Shown piece by piece: positions 9,176 through 17,774 of a stretch of 64,000 bases of DNA. Each line of letters starts with the position of its first letter. Position 1 is the first letter of the stretch. Source of the DNA: SNAP01 sp049671745 (GTDB lineage Bacteria > Bacteroidota > Bacteroidia > Bacteroidales > Marinifilaceae); assembly GCA_049671745.1 (NCBI GenBank), contig JBATVL010000078.1:1-64000 (forward strand), in the 5' to 3' direction. Below the pieces are notes generated by a model, which was not told where the DNA came from, did no database searches, and worked only from the letters and a program-made list of their open reading frames with translations. Both the position numbers and the translations under genes were made by a program.

Positions 9176-10219
9176 CTATTCAGAGAAATTAGTCCAACCT
9201 TGTGCTTTAAGAGGGATATAATTATCGTCTCTTGTTACAAGATTTCTTCCTTGTTCCTTAGGACAAATATGTCCTATTACCTTAATCTCAGCAATAGTTG
9301 ATATTTCTTCGTGTTTATCTAATGGTACAGTGAAAAGAAGTTCGTAATCTTCACCTCCATTTAAAGCCGCAACAGTAGTGTTCATATTGAATTCTTCAGC
9401 CATTTTATGTGTTTGATAATCTATAGGAATTTTATCCTCATAAATTGCACAACCCATATCTGAGTCTTCACAAATATGCAATACCTCAGAAGCTAGTCCG
9501 TCTGAAATATCTATCATAGCTGTTGGTTGAATATTTTTTTCTTTAAGAATTGCAATAACATCTTGTCTTGCCTCTGGTTTTAATTGTCTTCCAACAATAT
9601 AATCGTAACCTTCAAGATCAGGCTGCATATTTGGATTATCTTGGAATACTGCTTTCTCTCTTTCTAATAATTGTAGCCCCATATAAGCTCCGCCTAAATC
9701 ACCTGATACGCAGATTAATTCGTTCTCTTTTGCTGTATTTCTGTAAGCTATTTCTTTTTCTTGTGATTCTCCAATAACAGTTATACTTATACACATTCCT
9801 GTTAAAGATGAAGTTGTATCACCTCCTACTAAATCTACATTATATTTGTCGCAAGCTGAATGAATACCCGCATAAAGTTCATCTATCATTTCTAGACTTA
9901 TACGTTTATCTACGGCTAGGGCAACAGTAATTTGTTTAGCCACTCCGTTCATTGCACAAATATCAGAAACGTTTGTAGCAACGGCTTTATAACCTAGGTG
10001 CATTAAAGGAGTATACATCAAATCGAAATGAATACCTTCCATAAGCATATCGGTACTTACAAGAGTTTTTTTGTCTTTATAATCAAGAACAGCTGCATCG
10101 TCGCCAACACCTATTAAAGATGATTCATTCTTTAGTTTAATATCTTTTGTAAGATGTTTTATTAGTCCAAATTCACCTAAATCAGATAGTTTCTTAGCTG
10201 TAGTATTTTCTTCTTTCAT
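9176..10219 (-). CDS. thiL: Thiamine-monophosphate kinase
   Basis: 347 residues, typical ThiL length. It phosphorylates thiamine monophosphate to thiamine diphosphate with ATP, the last step of the pathway, in the cytosol. Visible hallmarks are SDLGEFGLIKHL at the N-terminus, GVGDDAAVL (residues about 37-45), STDMLMEGIHF, GYKAVATNVSDICAMNG, VDLVGGDTTSS, DISDGLASEV and NGGEDYELLFTVP; the Asp-rich motifs bind Mg-ATP and TMP. No other thi genes are in the window. An acidic hypothetical gene follows in the same direction. A TATCTTTG promoter element lies upstream. Confidence 0.95.
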   Translation of the reverse strand: MKEENTTAKKLSDLGEFGLIKHLTKDIKLKNESSLIGVGDDAAVLDYKDKKTLVSTDMLMEGIHFDLMYTPLMHLGYKAVATNVSDICAMNGVAKQITVALAVDKRISLEMIDELYAGIHSACDKYNVDLVGGDTTSSLTGMCISITVIGESQEKEIAYRNTAKENELICVSGDLGGAYMGLQLLEREKAVFQDNPNMQPDLEGYDYIVGRQLKPEARQDVIAILKEKNIQPTAMIDISDGLASEVLHICEDSDMGCAIYEDKIPIDYQTHKMAEEFNMNTTVAALNGGEDYELLFTVPLDKHEEISTIAEIKVIGHICPKEQGRNLVTRDDNYIPLKAQGWTNFSE

Positions 10220-10244
10220 CTCTTTTTTATTTGATTATGCTCGG

Positions 10245-10252
10245 CAAAGATA
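10245..10252 (-). promoter_or_regulatory. Candidate -7 promoter element for thiL
   Basis: On the minus strand this reads TATCTTTG, an exact match to the Bacteroidetes TAnnTTTG -7 consensus, 25 bases before the thiL start. No convincing -33 TTTG is seen at the usual spacing. Confidence 0.5.
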
Positions 10253-10362
10253 CAAAAAAGAGCCGAACATTTATCTTCTGTATTTCGTATAATAATGCCG
10301 TATTTTAAATGATTTTATAGAACAAATATTACAGATTAACAGTCTTTCTTTTGAGAGATTTA

Positions 10363-10370
10363 TATATTTG
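10363..10370 (+). promoter_or_regulatory. Candidate -7 element for the gamma-CA-like gene
   Basis: TATATTTG matches TAnnTTTG and lies 18 bases before the ATG at 10389. A TTTG occurs upstream but closer than the usual 19-20 bases. Confidence 0.45.
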
Positions 10371-10388
10371 TAAAAAACAGATTATATT

Positions 10389-10916
10389 ATGGCAATAGTA
10401 AAAAGATTAATGGGGCATACTCCTAAGATGGGGAAAAATTGCTTCTTGGCAGATAATGCAGTTGTAGTAGGACAAGTAGAAATTGGTGATGACTGTAGTA
10501 TATGGTTTGGCGCTGTTTTACGTGGTGATGTACACTATATAAAATTAGGTAATAAAGTGAATGTGCAAGATAATGCAACTATTCATGCTACATATAAGAA
10601 ATCACCTACTAATATAGGAAATAACGTTTCTATAGCACACAATGCAGTGGTTCATGGCTGTACAATTAAGGATAATGTTCTTATTGGAATGGGAGCTGTT
10701 GTTCTTGACAATGTAATTATTGAATCTAATGTTATTGTAGCTGCTGGTGCTTGTGTAACTAAAGGTGCACATCTTCTTTCTGGTGGTGTTTATGCTGGTA
10801 TTCCTGCTAAAAGAATTAAGGAAGTTGGACCTGAGTTATTAGAGGGTGAGATTCATAGAATCACTGATTCTTATGCAATGTACGCTTCTTGGTATGATGA
10901 TTCTGAGAATATTTAA
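10389..10916 (+). CDS. Gamma-carbonic-anhydrase-like hexapeptide-repeat protein (YrdA/PaaY family)
   Basis: 175 residues of left-handed beta-helix repeats ([LIV]-G-x4 pattern: VVVGQVEIGDDCSIWFGAV, NVQDNATIHA, IGNNVSIAHNAVVHG, VLIGMGAVVLDNVII) closed by a C-terminal helix. Three histidines at positions 66, 84 and 89 occupy the places of the zinc ligands of gamma-class carbonic anhydrases, so metal binding at a trimer interface is likely. Many relatives lack strong anhydrase activity, so the true reaction is uncertain. It is monocistronic or loosely linked to the DUF2461 gene 62 bases downstream. Confidence 0.9.
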   Translation: MAIVKRLMGHTPKMGKNCFLADNAVVVGQVEIGDDCSIWFGAVLRGDVHYIKLGNKVNVQDNATIHATYKKSPTNIGNNVSIAHNAVVHGCTIKDNVLIGMGAVVLDNVIIESNVIVAAGACVTKGAHLLSGGVYAGIPAKRIKEVGPELLEGEIHRITDSYAMYASWYDDSENI

Positions 10917-10978
10917 TTAAAGGTTTTAAGAATATTAATATTCAAATGCTTTTTTAAGATGATATAAAATTAGTACTT

Positions 10979-11620
10979 ATGAAAGAGATATACGATTTTC
11001 TTACAGATTTAAGAAAGAATAATAATAGGGCTTGGTTTGATAATAATCGTGATCGTTATAAGGAAACTAAAGAGCAATTTGAAGTTCTTACTCAAGAAAT
11101 TATAATGATGCTTTCTAAGTATAATACTGAATATGCTTTATTGAATCCTAAGGATTGTATTTTTAGAATATTTAGAGATGTTCGTTTTTCACATGATAAA
11201 TCGCCATATAAACCTAATTATGCTGCTTTTATTGCTTTAGGTGGTAAAAAAGGTCAGGCTCCTGGATATTATTTCCATTTTGAACCAGGTAATTGTACTC
11301 TTGGAGGTGGTGTTTTTCGTCCTGAAAGGGATGAACTTAAGATAATAAGGGAGAGAATATACGCTTCGCCTGATGATTTTATGAATATTATTGAAAAGCC
11401 TTCTTTTAGAAAAGTGTTTCCTAAATTATTTGATGAAGGTAAATTGAAGATGGGTCCTAAGGGTTTTCCTAAAGATTTTGAACATATAGATTTATTAAAG
11501 TATAAATCGTATATAGTAAGTACTTATCTAACTGATGAAGAATTACTATCAGCTGATTTAATGTATACTTTGGAAAAAAGATTTAAGGTGATTAAGCCTT
11601 TTAATGATTTTTTAAAATAA
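10979..11620 (+). CDS. DUF2461 domain-containing protein
   Basis: 213 residues, matching the DUF2461/TIGR02453 family in length and motifs: FLTDLRKNNNRAWFDNNR at the N-terminus, DCIFRIFRDVRFSHDKSPYK (residues about 59-78) and YYFHFEPGNCTLGGGVFRP. It is cytosolic with no signal peptide. The family is widespread with no established biochemical function. It ends at a strong convergent hairpin before rpe. Confidence 0.92.
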   Translation: MKEIYDFLTDLRKNNNRAWFDNNRDRYKETKEQFEVLTQEIIMMLSKYNTEYALLNPKDCIFRIFRDVRFSHDKSPYKPNYAAFIALGGKKGQAPGYYFHFEPGNCTLGGGVFRPERDELKIIRERIYASPDDFMNIIEKPSFRKVFPKLFDEGKLKMGPKGFPKDFEHIDLLKYKSYIVSTYLTDEELLSADLMYTLEKRFKVIKPFNDFLK

Positions 11621-11629
11621 AAAAGAGTA

Positions 11630-11667
11630 TAAGTTAGTAGTTGTTCCTATATGCAACTACTAACTTA
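11630..11667. terminator. Convergent hairpin terminator (DUF2461 / rpe)
   Basis: A perfect 14-bp stem, TAAGTTAGTAGTTG (11630-11643) with its complement at 11654-11667 and a 10-base loop, lies between two convergent genes. The tracts following each arm are weakly T-rich, so the hairpin is the main evidence. Confidence 0.7.
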
Positions 11668-11673
11668 ACCTAT

Positions 11674-12324
11674 TTAAAGAGTCTTAAGATCCTTAATAGT
11701 CTCTGTTGGATTTTCTGAACCAAATACAAAAGAACCAGCAACAAGAGCATCAGCACCTGCTTCAACTAATCTTTTACCAGTTTCCATATTCACTCCACCA
11801 TCTATTTCTATAATAGCTTTAGAACCTTTTTCTTTTATTAATTCTTTAAGCTTTTGAGTCTTAGTGATAGTATTCTCAATGAATGATTGTCCACCAAAAC
11901 CTGGGTTAACAGACATTAATAGTACAAGGTCAAGATCTGCAATAACATCTTCAAGAAGAGCTACAGGAGTATGAGGGTTTAAAGAAACCCCAGCCTTCAT
12001 TCCGTTAGCCTTTATATTCTGAATAGTTCTATGTAAATGAGTACAAGCCTCATAATGTACAGTTAGATAATCAGCTCCAACCTTTGCAAATTTCTCAACA
12101 TAATTATCTGGATTTACAATCATAAGATGTACATCAAGAGTTTTAGTTGCTTTTTTGTTAATTTGCTCTATAATAGGCAGTCCGTAAGAAATGTTTGGTA
12201 CAAAAACACCATCCATAATATCTAAGTGGAACCAATCTGCCTGGCTATTATTAAGCATTTCTACGTCTCTTCCTAGATTTAAAAAATCTGCTGAAAGTAA
12301 AGAAGGTGATACTATTACGCTCAT
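11674..12324 (-). CDS. rpe: Ribulose-phosphate 3-epimerase
   Basis: 216 residues, a standard TIM-barrel Rpe. It interconverts D-ribulose-5-phosphate and D-xylulose-5-phosphate in the pentose phosphate pathway. Signature elements are SPSLLSADF at the N-terminus, HLDIMDGVFVPN with metal ligands His33 and Asp35, DVHLMIVNP with His66, VNPGFGGQSF, and the catalytic EIDGGVN region, then the phosphate-binding VAGSFVFG. It is transcribed alone, convergent with the DUF2461 gene. Confidence 0.97.
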   Translation of the reverse strand: MSVIVSPSLLSADFLNLGRDVEMLNNSQADWFHLDIMDGVFVPNISYGLPIIEQINKKATKTLDVHLMIVNPDNYVEKFAKVGADYLTVHYEACTHLHRTIQNIKANGMKAGVSLNPHTPVALLEDVIADLDLVLLMSVNPGFGGQSFIENTITKTQKLKELIKEKGSKAIIEIDGGVNMETGKRLVEAGADALVAGSFVFGSENPTETIKDLKTL

Positions 12325-12451
12325 TATCTTTTGTTTATATAGTTAAAATTATTCTTATACGTTGGTCTTATAGTGCCGTAAAGATAATATTCTGTATAAT
12401 AATTTGTGCAATAAATATAGAAATATCTTCATCTTTAATACATAGTTATTT

Positions 12452-14815
12452 TTAAAAATTTTGATGTTCTGTTCTACGAATTATTTCGTTCTGTAGATCT
12501 TCTCCTAAATCGTTAAAATAGTCAGAATATCCTGCTACACGAATAATCAAATCCTTATGAAGCTGTGGTTTCTCTTGTGCCTCTTTTAATACTTGTGCAT
12601 CACAAATATTAAACTGAATATGATGTCCCTTCATTTTAAAATATGCCCTTACAAGATGAACTATGTTTTTTATTCCTTTATTGTCAGAAAGTAGGGAAGG
12701 AGTGAACTTTTGATTTAAAAGAGTACCTCCTGTTTTTAAGTGATCGAACTTAGAGGCTGATTTTAATACTGCTGTTGGTCCTTGAGTATCTGAACCTTGG
12801 AAAGGAGATATTCCCTCTGAAAAAGGTTCTCTAGCCAATCTTCCATCAGGTGTTGCTCCTGTTTTAGATCCAAAATAGACATGACAGGTTGTAGGCAGCA
12901 TATTTATTCTATAAGTTCCACCTCTTGGAGTATCTCTTCCATTTATGGCTGTATGAAACATTTCGAAAAGTACATTAGCATGTTGATCAGCATAATCATC
13001 ATCATTTCCATATTTAGGAGTTTTGAATATTAATTCTCTCAACATATTATCATATCCTATATAATTCTCAGATATGGCTTTAAGCATCTCTGCCATGCTA
13101 AATGTTTTCTTGTCAAATATATGGAATTTCAAAGAAGTAAGCATATCAGTGGTACTACCTAATCCTACTCCTTGTATATAAGAACTGTTATAACGTGCAC
13201 CTCCACACATATAATCTTTACCTGTTTTAATACAATCATCGATTAAGACAGAAAGGAACGGAACAGGTAAATTATCCATTAATACTCTTTCTATGATATC
13301 ATTCCCATTAAGTTTGATATCTGCAAAATATTGAATCTGTTTCTTATATTCTTTTAGTAACTCATCGAAAGATGTGAAATTTATAGGATCATTAGTAATT
13401 GGTCCTATTTGCTTCTTAGTGCAAGGATCTATACCTCTATTTAGAGTTAATTCAAGTATTTTAGGAAGATTAAAATAACCTGTTAGAATATAAGCCTCAG
13501 TTCCAAAAGCACCTGTCTCAACGCAACCGGAGCATCCTCCATTTCTTGCATCTACTAAAGATTTCCCTTGTGCTAAAAGCTCGCCAATTATGGCCTCAGT
13601 ATTGAATATAGAAGGTTGACCGAAGCCAGTCTTAACAATCTCCATTGCTTTCTCTATAAAAGAGTCTGGATTCTTCTCTGAAACTTGTATCATTGAAGAA
13701 GGTTGAAGAAGTCGCATTTCTTTTATTACCTCAAGCATAATATAAGAAACTGGATTAACGGCATCAAGTCCATCTTCCGTCACTCCTCCCATATTTATAA
13801 GTGCGAAATCTGTATAGGTATTACTTTCAAGAGCAGTTACTCCAACCTTAGGCGGAGCAGGATGATTATTGAATTTCACCCAAAAGGCTTGTAATAATTC
13901 GTACATGTGCTCTTCTGTAATAGTGCCCTCTTCTAATTGTTTTTTGTATAGAGGATATAGATGTTGGTCTAGTCTGCCTGGATTAAATGAATCCCAAGGA
14001 TTTACTTCCGTAATAACGCCAAGGTGTATAAACCAATAATGTTGTAAAGCTTCATGAACTGTTTCTGGAGCATTTACAGGTACTTTATTACAGATTCTAG
14101 CCATCTCTAATAGTTCTTGTTGGCGTAAAGAATTTTGTTCTTTAGAAGCCATTTCTAGTAATATATTGGCATGTCTTTCGGCTAAAGTAATAACAGCATT
14201 AATAGCTATGTTCATAGCCTTTAGTTCATATAACTTACTTTTTGCTTTTGAATCGCTTATATAATCAAGATTAGCAATAGCATTTTCTATTTCGTGTTTT
14301 ACCGTTTTAAGACCTTTTTTAAACATGTTCTTACCTAGAACAGTATGTCCTGGGGCTCTTTGTTCTTGAAACTCAGTGAATATACCTGCATCGTAACAAT
14401 CTTTCCATTCTTGTGGTAAAGCTGCAAATATCTTTTCTCTATTAGTTTTACCAGTCCAGAAAGGAATAATTGTATTTTCGTAAATATCTCTTGTCTCTTT
14501 AGAAACTTTAAAATATACTTTATCACGAGAATCCAGAATATCTAAATCTTGAAGCGAATGAAGGCATACTTCTGGATATGTTGAGGTAGCCTTAGGCGAA
14601 GGCCCTCTCTCTCCAACTATTAACTCCCCCTCGTTGATACAAATATGTTTGTTCTTGAAAATGTGATTAAGGCATGCTGCTCTTTGTATAGGAACAGGCA
14701 TTTTTTTAGATTCTTCTGATTTGTAGTATTCTGTTACTAAGAGTGCTCTTTCTGCTGAAATAGTATTAATGGCATCTAGACTCTCTTGTCTAAGTTTATA
14801 TATTCTTTCGTTCAT
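12452..14815 (-). CDS. hypD: Glycyl radical enzyme, trans-4-hydroxy-L-proline dehydratase (HypD type)
   Basis: 787 residues. The glycyl-radical loop is at the C-terminus (RVAGYSDYF, radical Gly762) and the thiyl Cys is Cys431 in SGCVETGAF, with Glu433 next to it. From memory of the Clostridioides difficile enzyme, the positions of the substrate pocket are kept with a constant offset of three: Phe149, His157 (EQRAPGHTV), Asp275 (WDSFNPGRLDQHL), Ser331 and Asp336 (SNTYTDF), Cys431, Glu433, Gly762. This argues for hydroxyproline dehydration to pyrroline-5-carboxylate rather than pyruvate formate-lyase, glycerol or propanediol dehydratase activity. It lies 11 bases after its activase gene. ProC, which would finish the route to proline, is elsewhere in the window (24066-24863). 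Not to be confused with hydrogenase HypD. Confidence 0.88.
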   Translation of the reverse strand: MNERIYKLRQESLDAINTISAERALLVTEYYKSEESKKMPVPIQRAACLNHIFKNKHICINEGELIVGERGPSPKATSTYPEVCLHSLQDLDILDSRDKVYFKVSKETRDIYENTIIPFWTGKTNREKIFAALPQEWKDCYDAGIFTEFQEQRAPGHTVLGKNMFKKGLKTVKHEIENAIANLDYISDSKAKSKLYELKAMNIAINAVITLAERHANILLEMASKEQNSLRQQELLEMARICNKVPVNAPETVHEALQHYWFIHLGVITEVNPWDSFNPGRLDQHLYPLYKKQLEEGTITEEHMYELLQAFWVKFNNHPAPPKVGVTALESNTYTDFALINMGGVTEDGLDAVNPVSYIMLEVIKEMRLLQPSSMIQVSEKNPDSFIEKAMEIVKTGFGQPSIFNTEAIIGELLAQGKSLVDARNGGCSGCVETGAFGTEAYILTGYFNLPKILELTLNRGIDPCTKKQIGPITNDPINFTSFDELLKEYKKQIQYFADIKLNGNDIIERVLMDNLPVPFLSVLIDDCIKTGKDYMCGGARYNSSYIQGVGLGSTTDMLTSLKFHIFDKKTFSMAEMLKAISENYIGYDNMLRELIFKTPKYGNDDDYADQHANVLFEMFHTAINGRDTPRGGTYRINMLPTTCHVYFGSKTGATPDGRLAREPFSEGISPFQGSDTQGPTAVLKSASKFDHLKTGGTLLNQKFTPSLLSDNKGIKNIVHLVRAYFKMKGHHIQFNICDAQVLKEAQEKPQLHKDLIIRVAGYSDYFNDLGEDLQNEIIRRTEHQNF

Positions 14816-14826
14816 AATTAAATGAA

Positions 14827-15627
14827 TTAAGCAATTATTGTTTTAATATCGTTCTTGATGAAATAATCAACTACTTTTTCTGCCTTTTTTATTTCCATAT
14901 TAGGCATGTAATAAAGAGGGTTATCCATTTCAAGATTCTTATACTTCTCCTTGCCAATCGAGTGGTATGGTAGAATATTTAGTTCTATCTTTTTATTAAA
15001 AGATTTTATTAGATTTTTAATTTCCTCTATATGTTCTGCATTATCATTAATACCCTCTATAAGAGGAAGACGTATAATTATTTCTTTATTTAAATCAATT
15101 AACATCTTAAGATTTTTAAGAATAAGCACGTTATTAACTCCAGTATATTGTTTGTGAAGTCTAGAGTTTAAATGTTTTAAATCAAAGAGAAACAAATCAG
15201 TATATTTAGCAATCTCTTTAAGATTATCAGAGTTCCCATATCCACAAGTATCAACACATGTATGTAGATTATTATCTTTAGATTTTTTAAGAACATCAAT
15301 AAGAAAATCTGCTTGCATAAGAGGTTCTCCACCAGAGAATGTTACTCCTCCTTTAGACTCGTTAAAGAAAAGTTTATCTTTAAGAATTTCTTTAAGAAGT
15401 TCCTCAGAAGATATCTCATAACCTACATCTTCTACCTCTTTAAATATTCTATCGCTTATCTTATATGTCTTTAGAATTTTCTCTATTTGCATAGATTGAC
15501 TTTCAGGATTATGGCACCATAAACATTTTAAAGGACAACCTTTAAAGAAAACTGTACTACGTATACCTGGTCCGTCGTTTACTGCAAAACGTTTTATATT
15601 GAAGATAGTTGCTTTTATTTTTTTCAT
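14827..15627 (-). CDS. Glycyl-radical enzyme activating enzyme (radical SAM), lacking auxiliary cluster insert
   Basis: 266 residues. Radical SAM CxxxCxxC is Cys31-Cys35-Cys38 (GCPLKCLWCHN); the SAM-binding GGEP is at about 99-102 in GGVTFSGGEPLMQ, preceded by the activase-type segment FFNESKGG. It uses SAM to install the glycyl radical on the neighbouring HypD. Activases of hydroxyproline, glycerol and choline glycyl-radical enzymes normally carry a ferredoxin-like insert with two extra CxxCxxC-type clusters after the first motif. Here only about 60 residues without any cysteine separate CHNPES from GGEP, so the protein resembles PflA-sized activases. It is first in the two-gene operon, with a hairpin in its leader. 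Confidence 0.92.
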   Translation of the reverse strand: MKKIKATIFNIKRFAVNDGPGIRSTVFFKGCPLKCLWCHNPESQSMQIEKILKTYKISDRIFKEVEDVGYEISSEELLKEILKDKLFFNESKGGVTFSGGEPLMQADFLIDVLKKSKDNNLHTCVDTCGYGNSDNLKEIAKYTDLFLFDLKHLNSRLHKQYTGVNNVLILKNLKMLIDLNKEIIIRLPLIEGINDNAEHIEEIKNLIKSFNKKIELNILPYHSIGKEKYKNLEMDNPLYYMPNMEIKKAEKVVDYFIKNDIKTIIA

Positions 15628-15727
15628 GAAAAATATACAAGATCTAAGATAAATCCCTCATTAGAGAGAGCACTTTCAATTAAAATCACTAAAAGGAAAT
15701 TGTTGGCAGAACGCCTTTGTAGAAACC

Positions 15728-15757
15728 TACTTTCTTTGGGGAATCCCAAAGAAAGTA
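15728..15757. repeat. Perfect 13-bp inverted repeat in the hypD-operon leader
   Basis: TACTTTCTTTGGG (15728-15740) and its exact complement (15745-15757) flank a GAAT loop, 100 bases upstream of the activase start. No T-run follows in either direction, so it does not look like an ordinary terminator. It could be an RNA hairpin or a protein-binding palindrome. The surrounding 262 bases (15628-15889) hold no credible gene. Confidence 0.6.
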
Positions 15758-15889
15758 AGTATGAGTATCAGCAAATCCAACACTCGAATAGTCCCATAGA
15801 AGAACTGTTTTGTAATATTTTTTGTAATAATGTTTCCATATTTTCTGAACTAATATACAGTTTATTTACGAAATATGAAAAATAAAGTT

Positions 15890-17278
15890 TTAATTGAAGT
15901 AAGGATTCTTGGCTGGCTTTCTGTGTCTTATCTCTTTTATGTCTATCTGATTAAGAGTTTTCATGAATTTTTGATTGGGTTTTATTGTATGAGCTTGAAT
16001 GATTTTACCTTTCTTATCTACAAAAAAGTAAGAAGGTGCAACTATAACTTTAAACTTAGCTTTTAATTCAGAATAATGTGCACAGAAAATAGCATTATCA
16101 TCAAGATTATATTTCTTTAAGAATCGTATTTTCTCTTCTCTTTGTCTTTCATCGCATATTATAGCAATATGTAGATAATCTTTTGTGTCTCCAATTCTAG
16201 ATACAGTTGCTAAATCATCTGCCATCATACGTGAGAATCTATCAAAAAACATCATATAAAGATATTTACCTTTATAGTCCTTTGTTTTAATTTCAAGACC
16301 TTCCATATCTTTACCTTCTATGTTTGGACAATAGTATCCTTTGCACAGAAATCTAATTTCTTTAAGTGCTTTTATAGATATCTTTCGAATCTCTTTATTT
16401 ATTGCATGATCTCTTATATACTCAATTGCACCTATATAGATTTCTTTATCAAACATAGGCTTGAATGCTCCGGTGTATAAGCTTTTAAGTGTGATGTATT
16501 GTGATATTTGTTTACTCTTAATTCCAAAAGATCTTAAATCTTTAATTTGAGAATTATAAAGTTTAATAGATGTCAAGTTTTTTTCTTCTTTAAACTGATT
16601 GTAAGTAAGAATATTACTGAAACATTGATTAAAGAGTTCTATAAAAGCATCATTGTTTTGCATACCAGCAGGAAAATATCTCTCTATGAAAGGCTTACTA
16701 TTATTGGCATAAATAGGAAACTCGCATATTCCAATAGAATATTTTTTATAAGTATTAAAATATTTATTTTTAGAGGGATATTTATTATTAATTTCTTTCT
16801 CTATGGTTTTAATAATATTAACGTTTTTATCAATAATGTCAGAATAGTATTTATCGTTTATCAAGGCTAAATCCTTATTAAAAGCCATAATTAATGTATT
16901 TAATTCTTTTGAATCATCAGTATCCACAAGAGCAGGTAAATTTACAGCCTTAAAGAAAATATCGCCCTTAGGTACTTCTTTGTATTTAGGAATAATAATA
17001 TTACTATTCATTTTTGGATATACAAAAAGAGATATATTAAAGAAGCCTGCATCAAGAAAGATTTTCTCTATTTTAGACGTTTGATATTTGAAATTAAAAT
17101 TTCCGGTTTCATCAACAAAAATAGATTTAATATGTATTCTGTCATTTGTAATGAAGTTCCCTTCTTTATATACTTTTATCTCTTTATTTGCATAGGAAGG
17201 AATATTACCGGAAATATTTACATTCTGAGCAAAAGAAGATAAAGAAATAAAGATAGATAGCATTATTATTAGTCTCAT
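15890..17278 (-). CDS. Periplasmic TlpA-like protein without redox cysteines
   Basis: 462 residues with a Sec signal peptide (ending SSFAQ). An N-terminal beta-rich domain (about 20-110; ISGNIPSYANKEIKVYKEG ... GNFNFKYQT) is like the DUF4369-type domain that precedes thioredoxin domains in this phylum. A helical middle region follows, then a C-terminal thioredoxin-like fold (about 320-450; IEGKDMEGLEIKTKDYKGKYLYMMFFD ... APSYFFVDKKGKI). Where TlpA proteins have WCxPC this one reads DRFSRMM, so the dithiol is absent while the cis-Pro region (VAPSYF) is kept. A disulfide-redox role is therefore unlikely; a binding or structural role is possible. It stands alone and is divergent from the next lipoprotein. 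Confidence 0.8.
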   Translation of the reverse strand: MRLIIMLSIFISLSSFAQNVNISGNIPSYANKEIKVYKEGNFITNDRIHIKSIFVDETGNFNFKYQTSKIEKIFLDAGFFNISLFVYPKMNSNIIIPKYKEVPKGDIFFKAVNLPALVDTDDSKELNTLIMAFNKDLALINDKYYSDIIDKNVNIIKTIEKEINNKYPSKNKYFNTYKKYSIGICEFPIYANNSKPFIERYFPAGMQNNDAFIELFNQCFSNILTYNQFKEEKNLTSIKLYNSQIKDLRSFGIKSKQISQYITLKSLYTGAFKPMFDKEIYIGAIEYIRDHAINKEIRKISIKALKEIRFLCKGYYCPNIEGKDMEGLEIKTKDYKGKYLYMMFFDRFSRMMADDLATVSRIGDTKDYLHIAIICDERQREEKIRFLKKYNLDDNAIFCAHYSELKAKFKVIVAPSYFFVDKKGKIIQAHTIKPNQKFMKTLNQIDIKEIRHRKPAKNPYFN

Positions 17279-17774
17279 CTTATTTAAGTATTTTGTATGT
17301 AATGTTAAGGTATTTAGGTATGTATATTATTTTTAGCCCATGGTCTTTACAAGTATTTTTTCATTAATTAGGCTTTTTTTTACGGTATAAAGCTAGTGAA
17401 AATTGCTTTATTCTTGTATTTATTTTTTAATTATAAGATTTTATTGTTATTATACCGATCGATAAGAATTTTTATGATTGTGTGTTTAAACGTAAACAAT
17501 GCATATTACGACTAATAATAGTCTATGTTTATAAATTATTTCATGTTATTAATACTAAAACTTACTTACAAGCAATTTTACTATATGACAATAGATTTTT
17601 TTTCGTTAATATTGTAGTGTCGAAATAAGGCATATATTTCATAGAATAATGTTTGTGAAAAACTATGTTGAACTGTGGAGTTTTGTAATAAGTATAATGT
17701 TTTACTTGTTTTGATAATGATTTACAATGGGAAACTGTAGATTCTATAATAGAGATATAAAAAAAGGGAAATGT
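17279..17774. other. Non-coding divergent intergenic region
   Basis: About 500 very AT-rich bases between two divergent genes. No gene, RNA or convincing promoter pair was recognised. A CGATCG palindrome at about 17456-17461 is the only GC-rich point. An in-frame ATG at 17727 belongs to this region rather than to the downstream lipoprotein. Confidence 0.6.

Noticed and set aside
15700..15885. 61-codon plus-strand frame in the gap before the activase gene
   Set aside because: It runs through the 13-bp hairpin, has no recognisable product and no ribosome-binding or promoter context.
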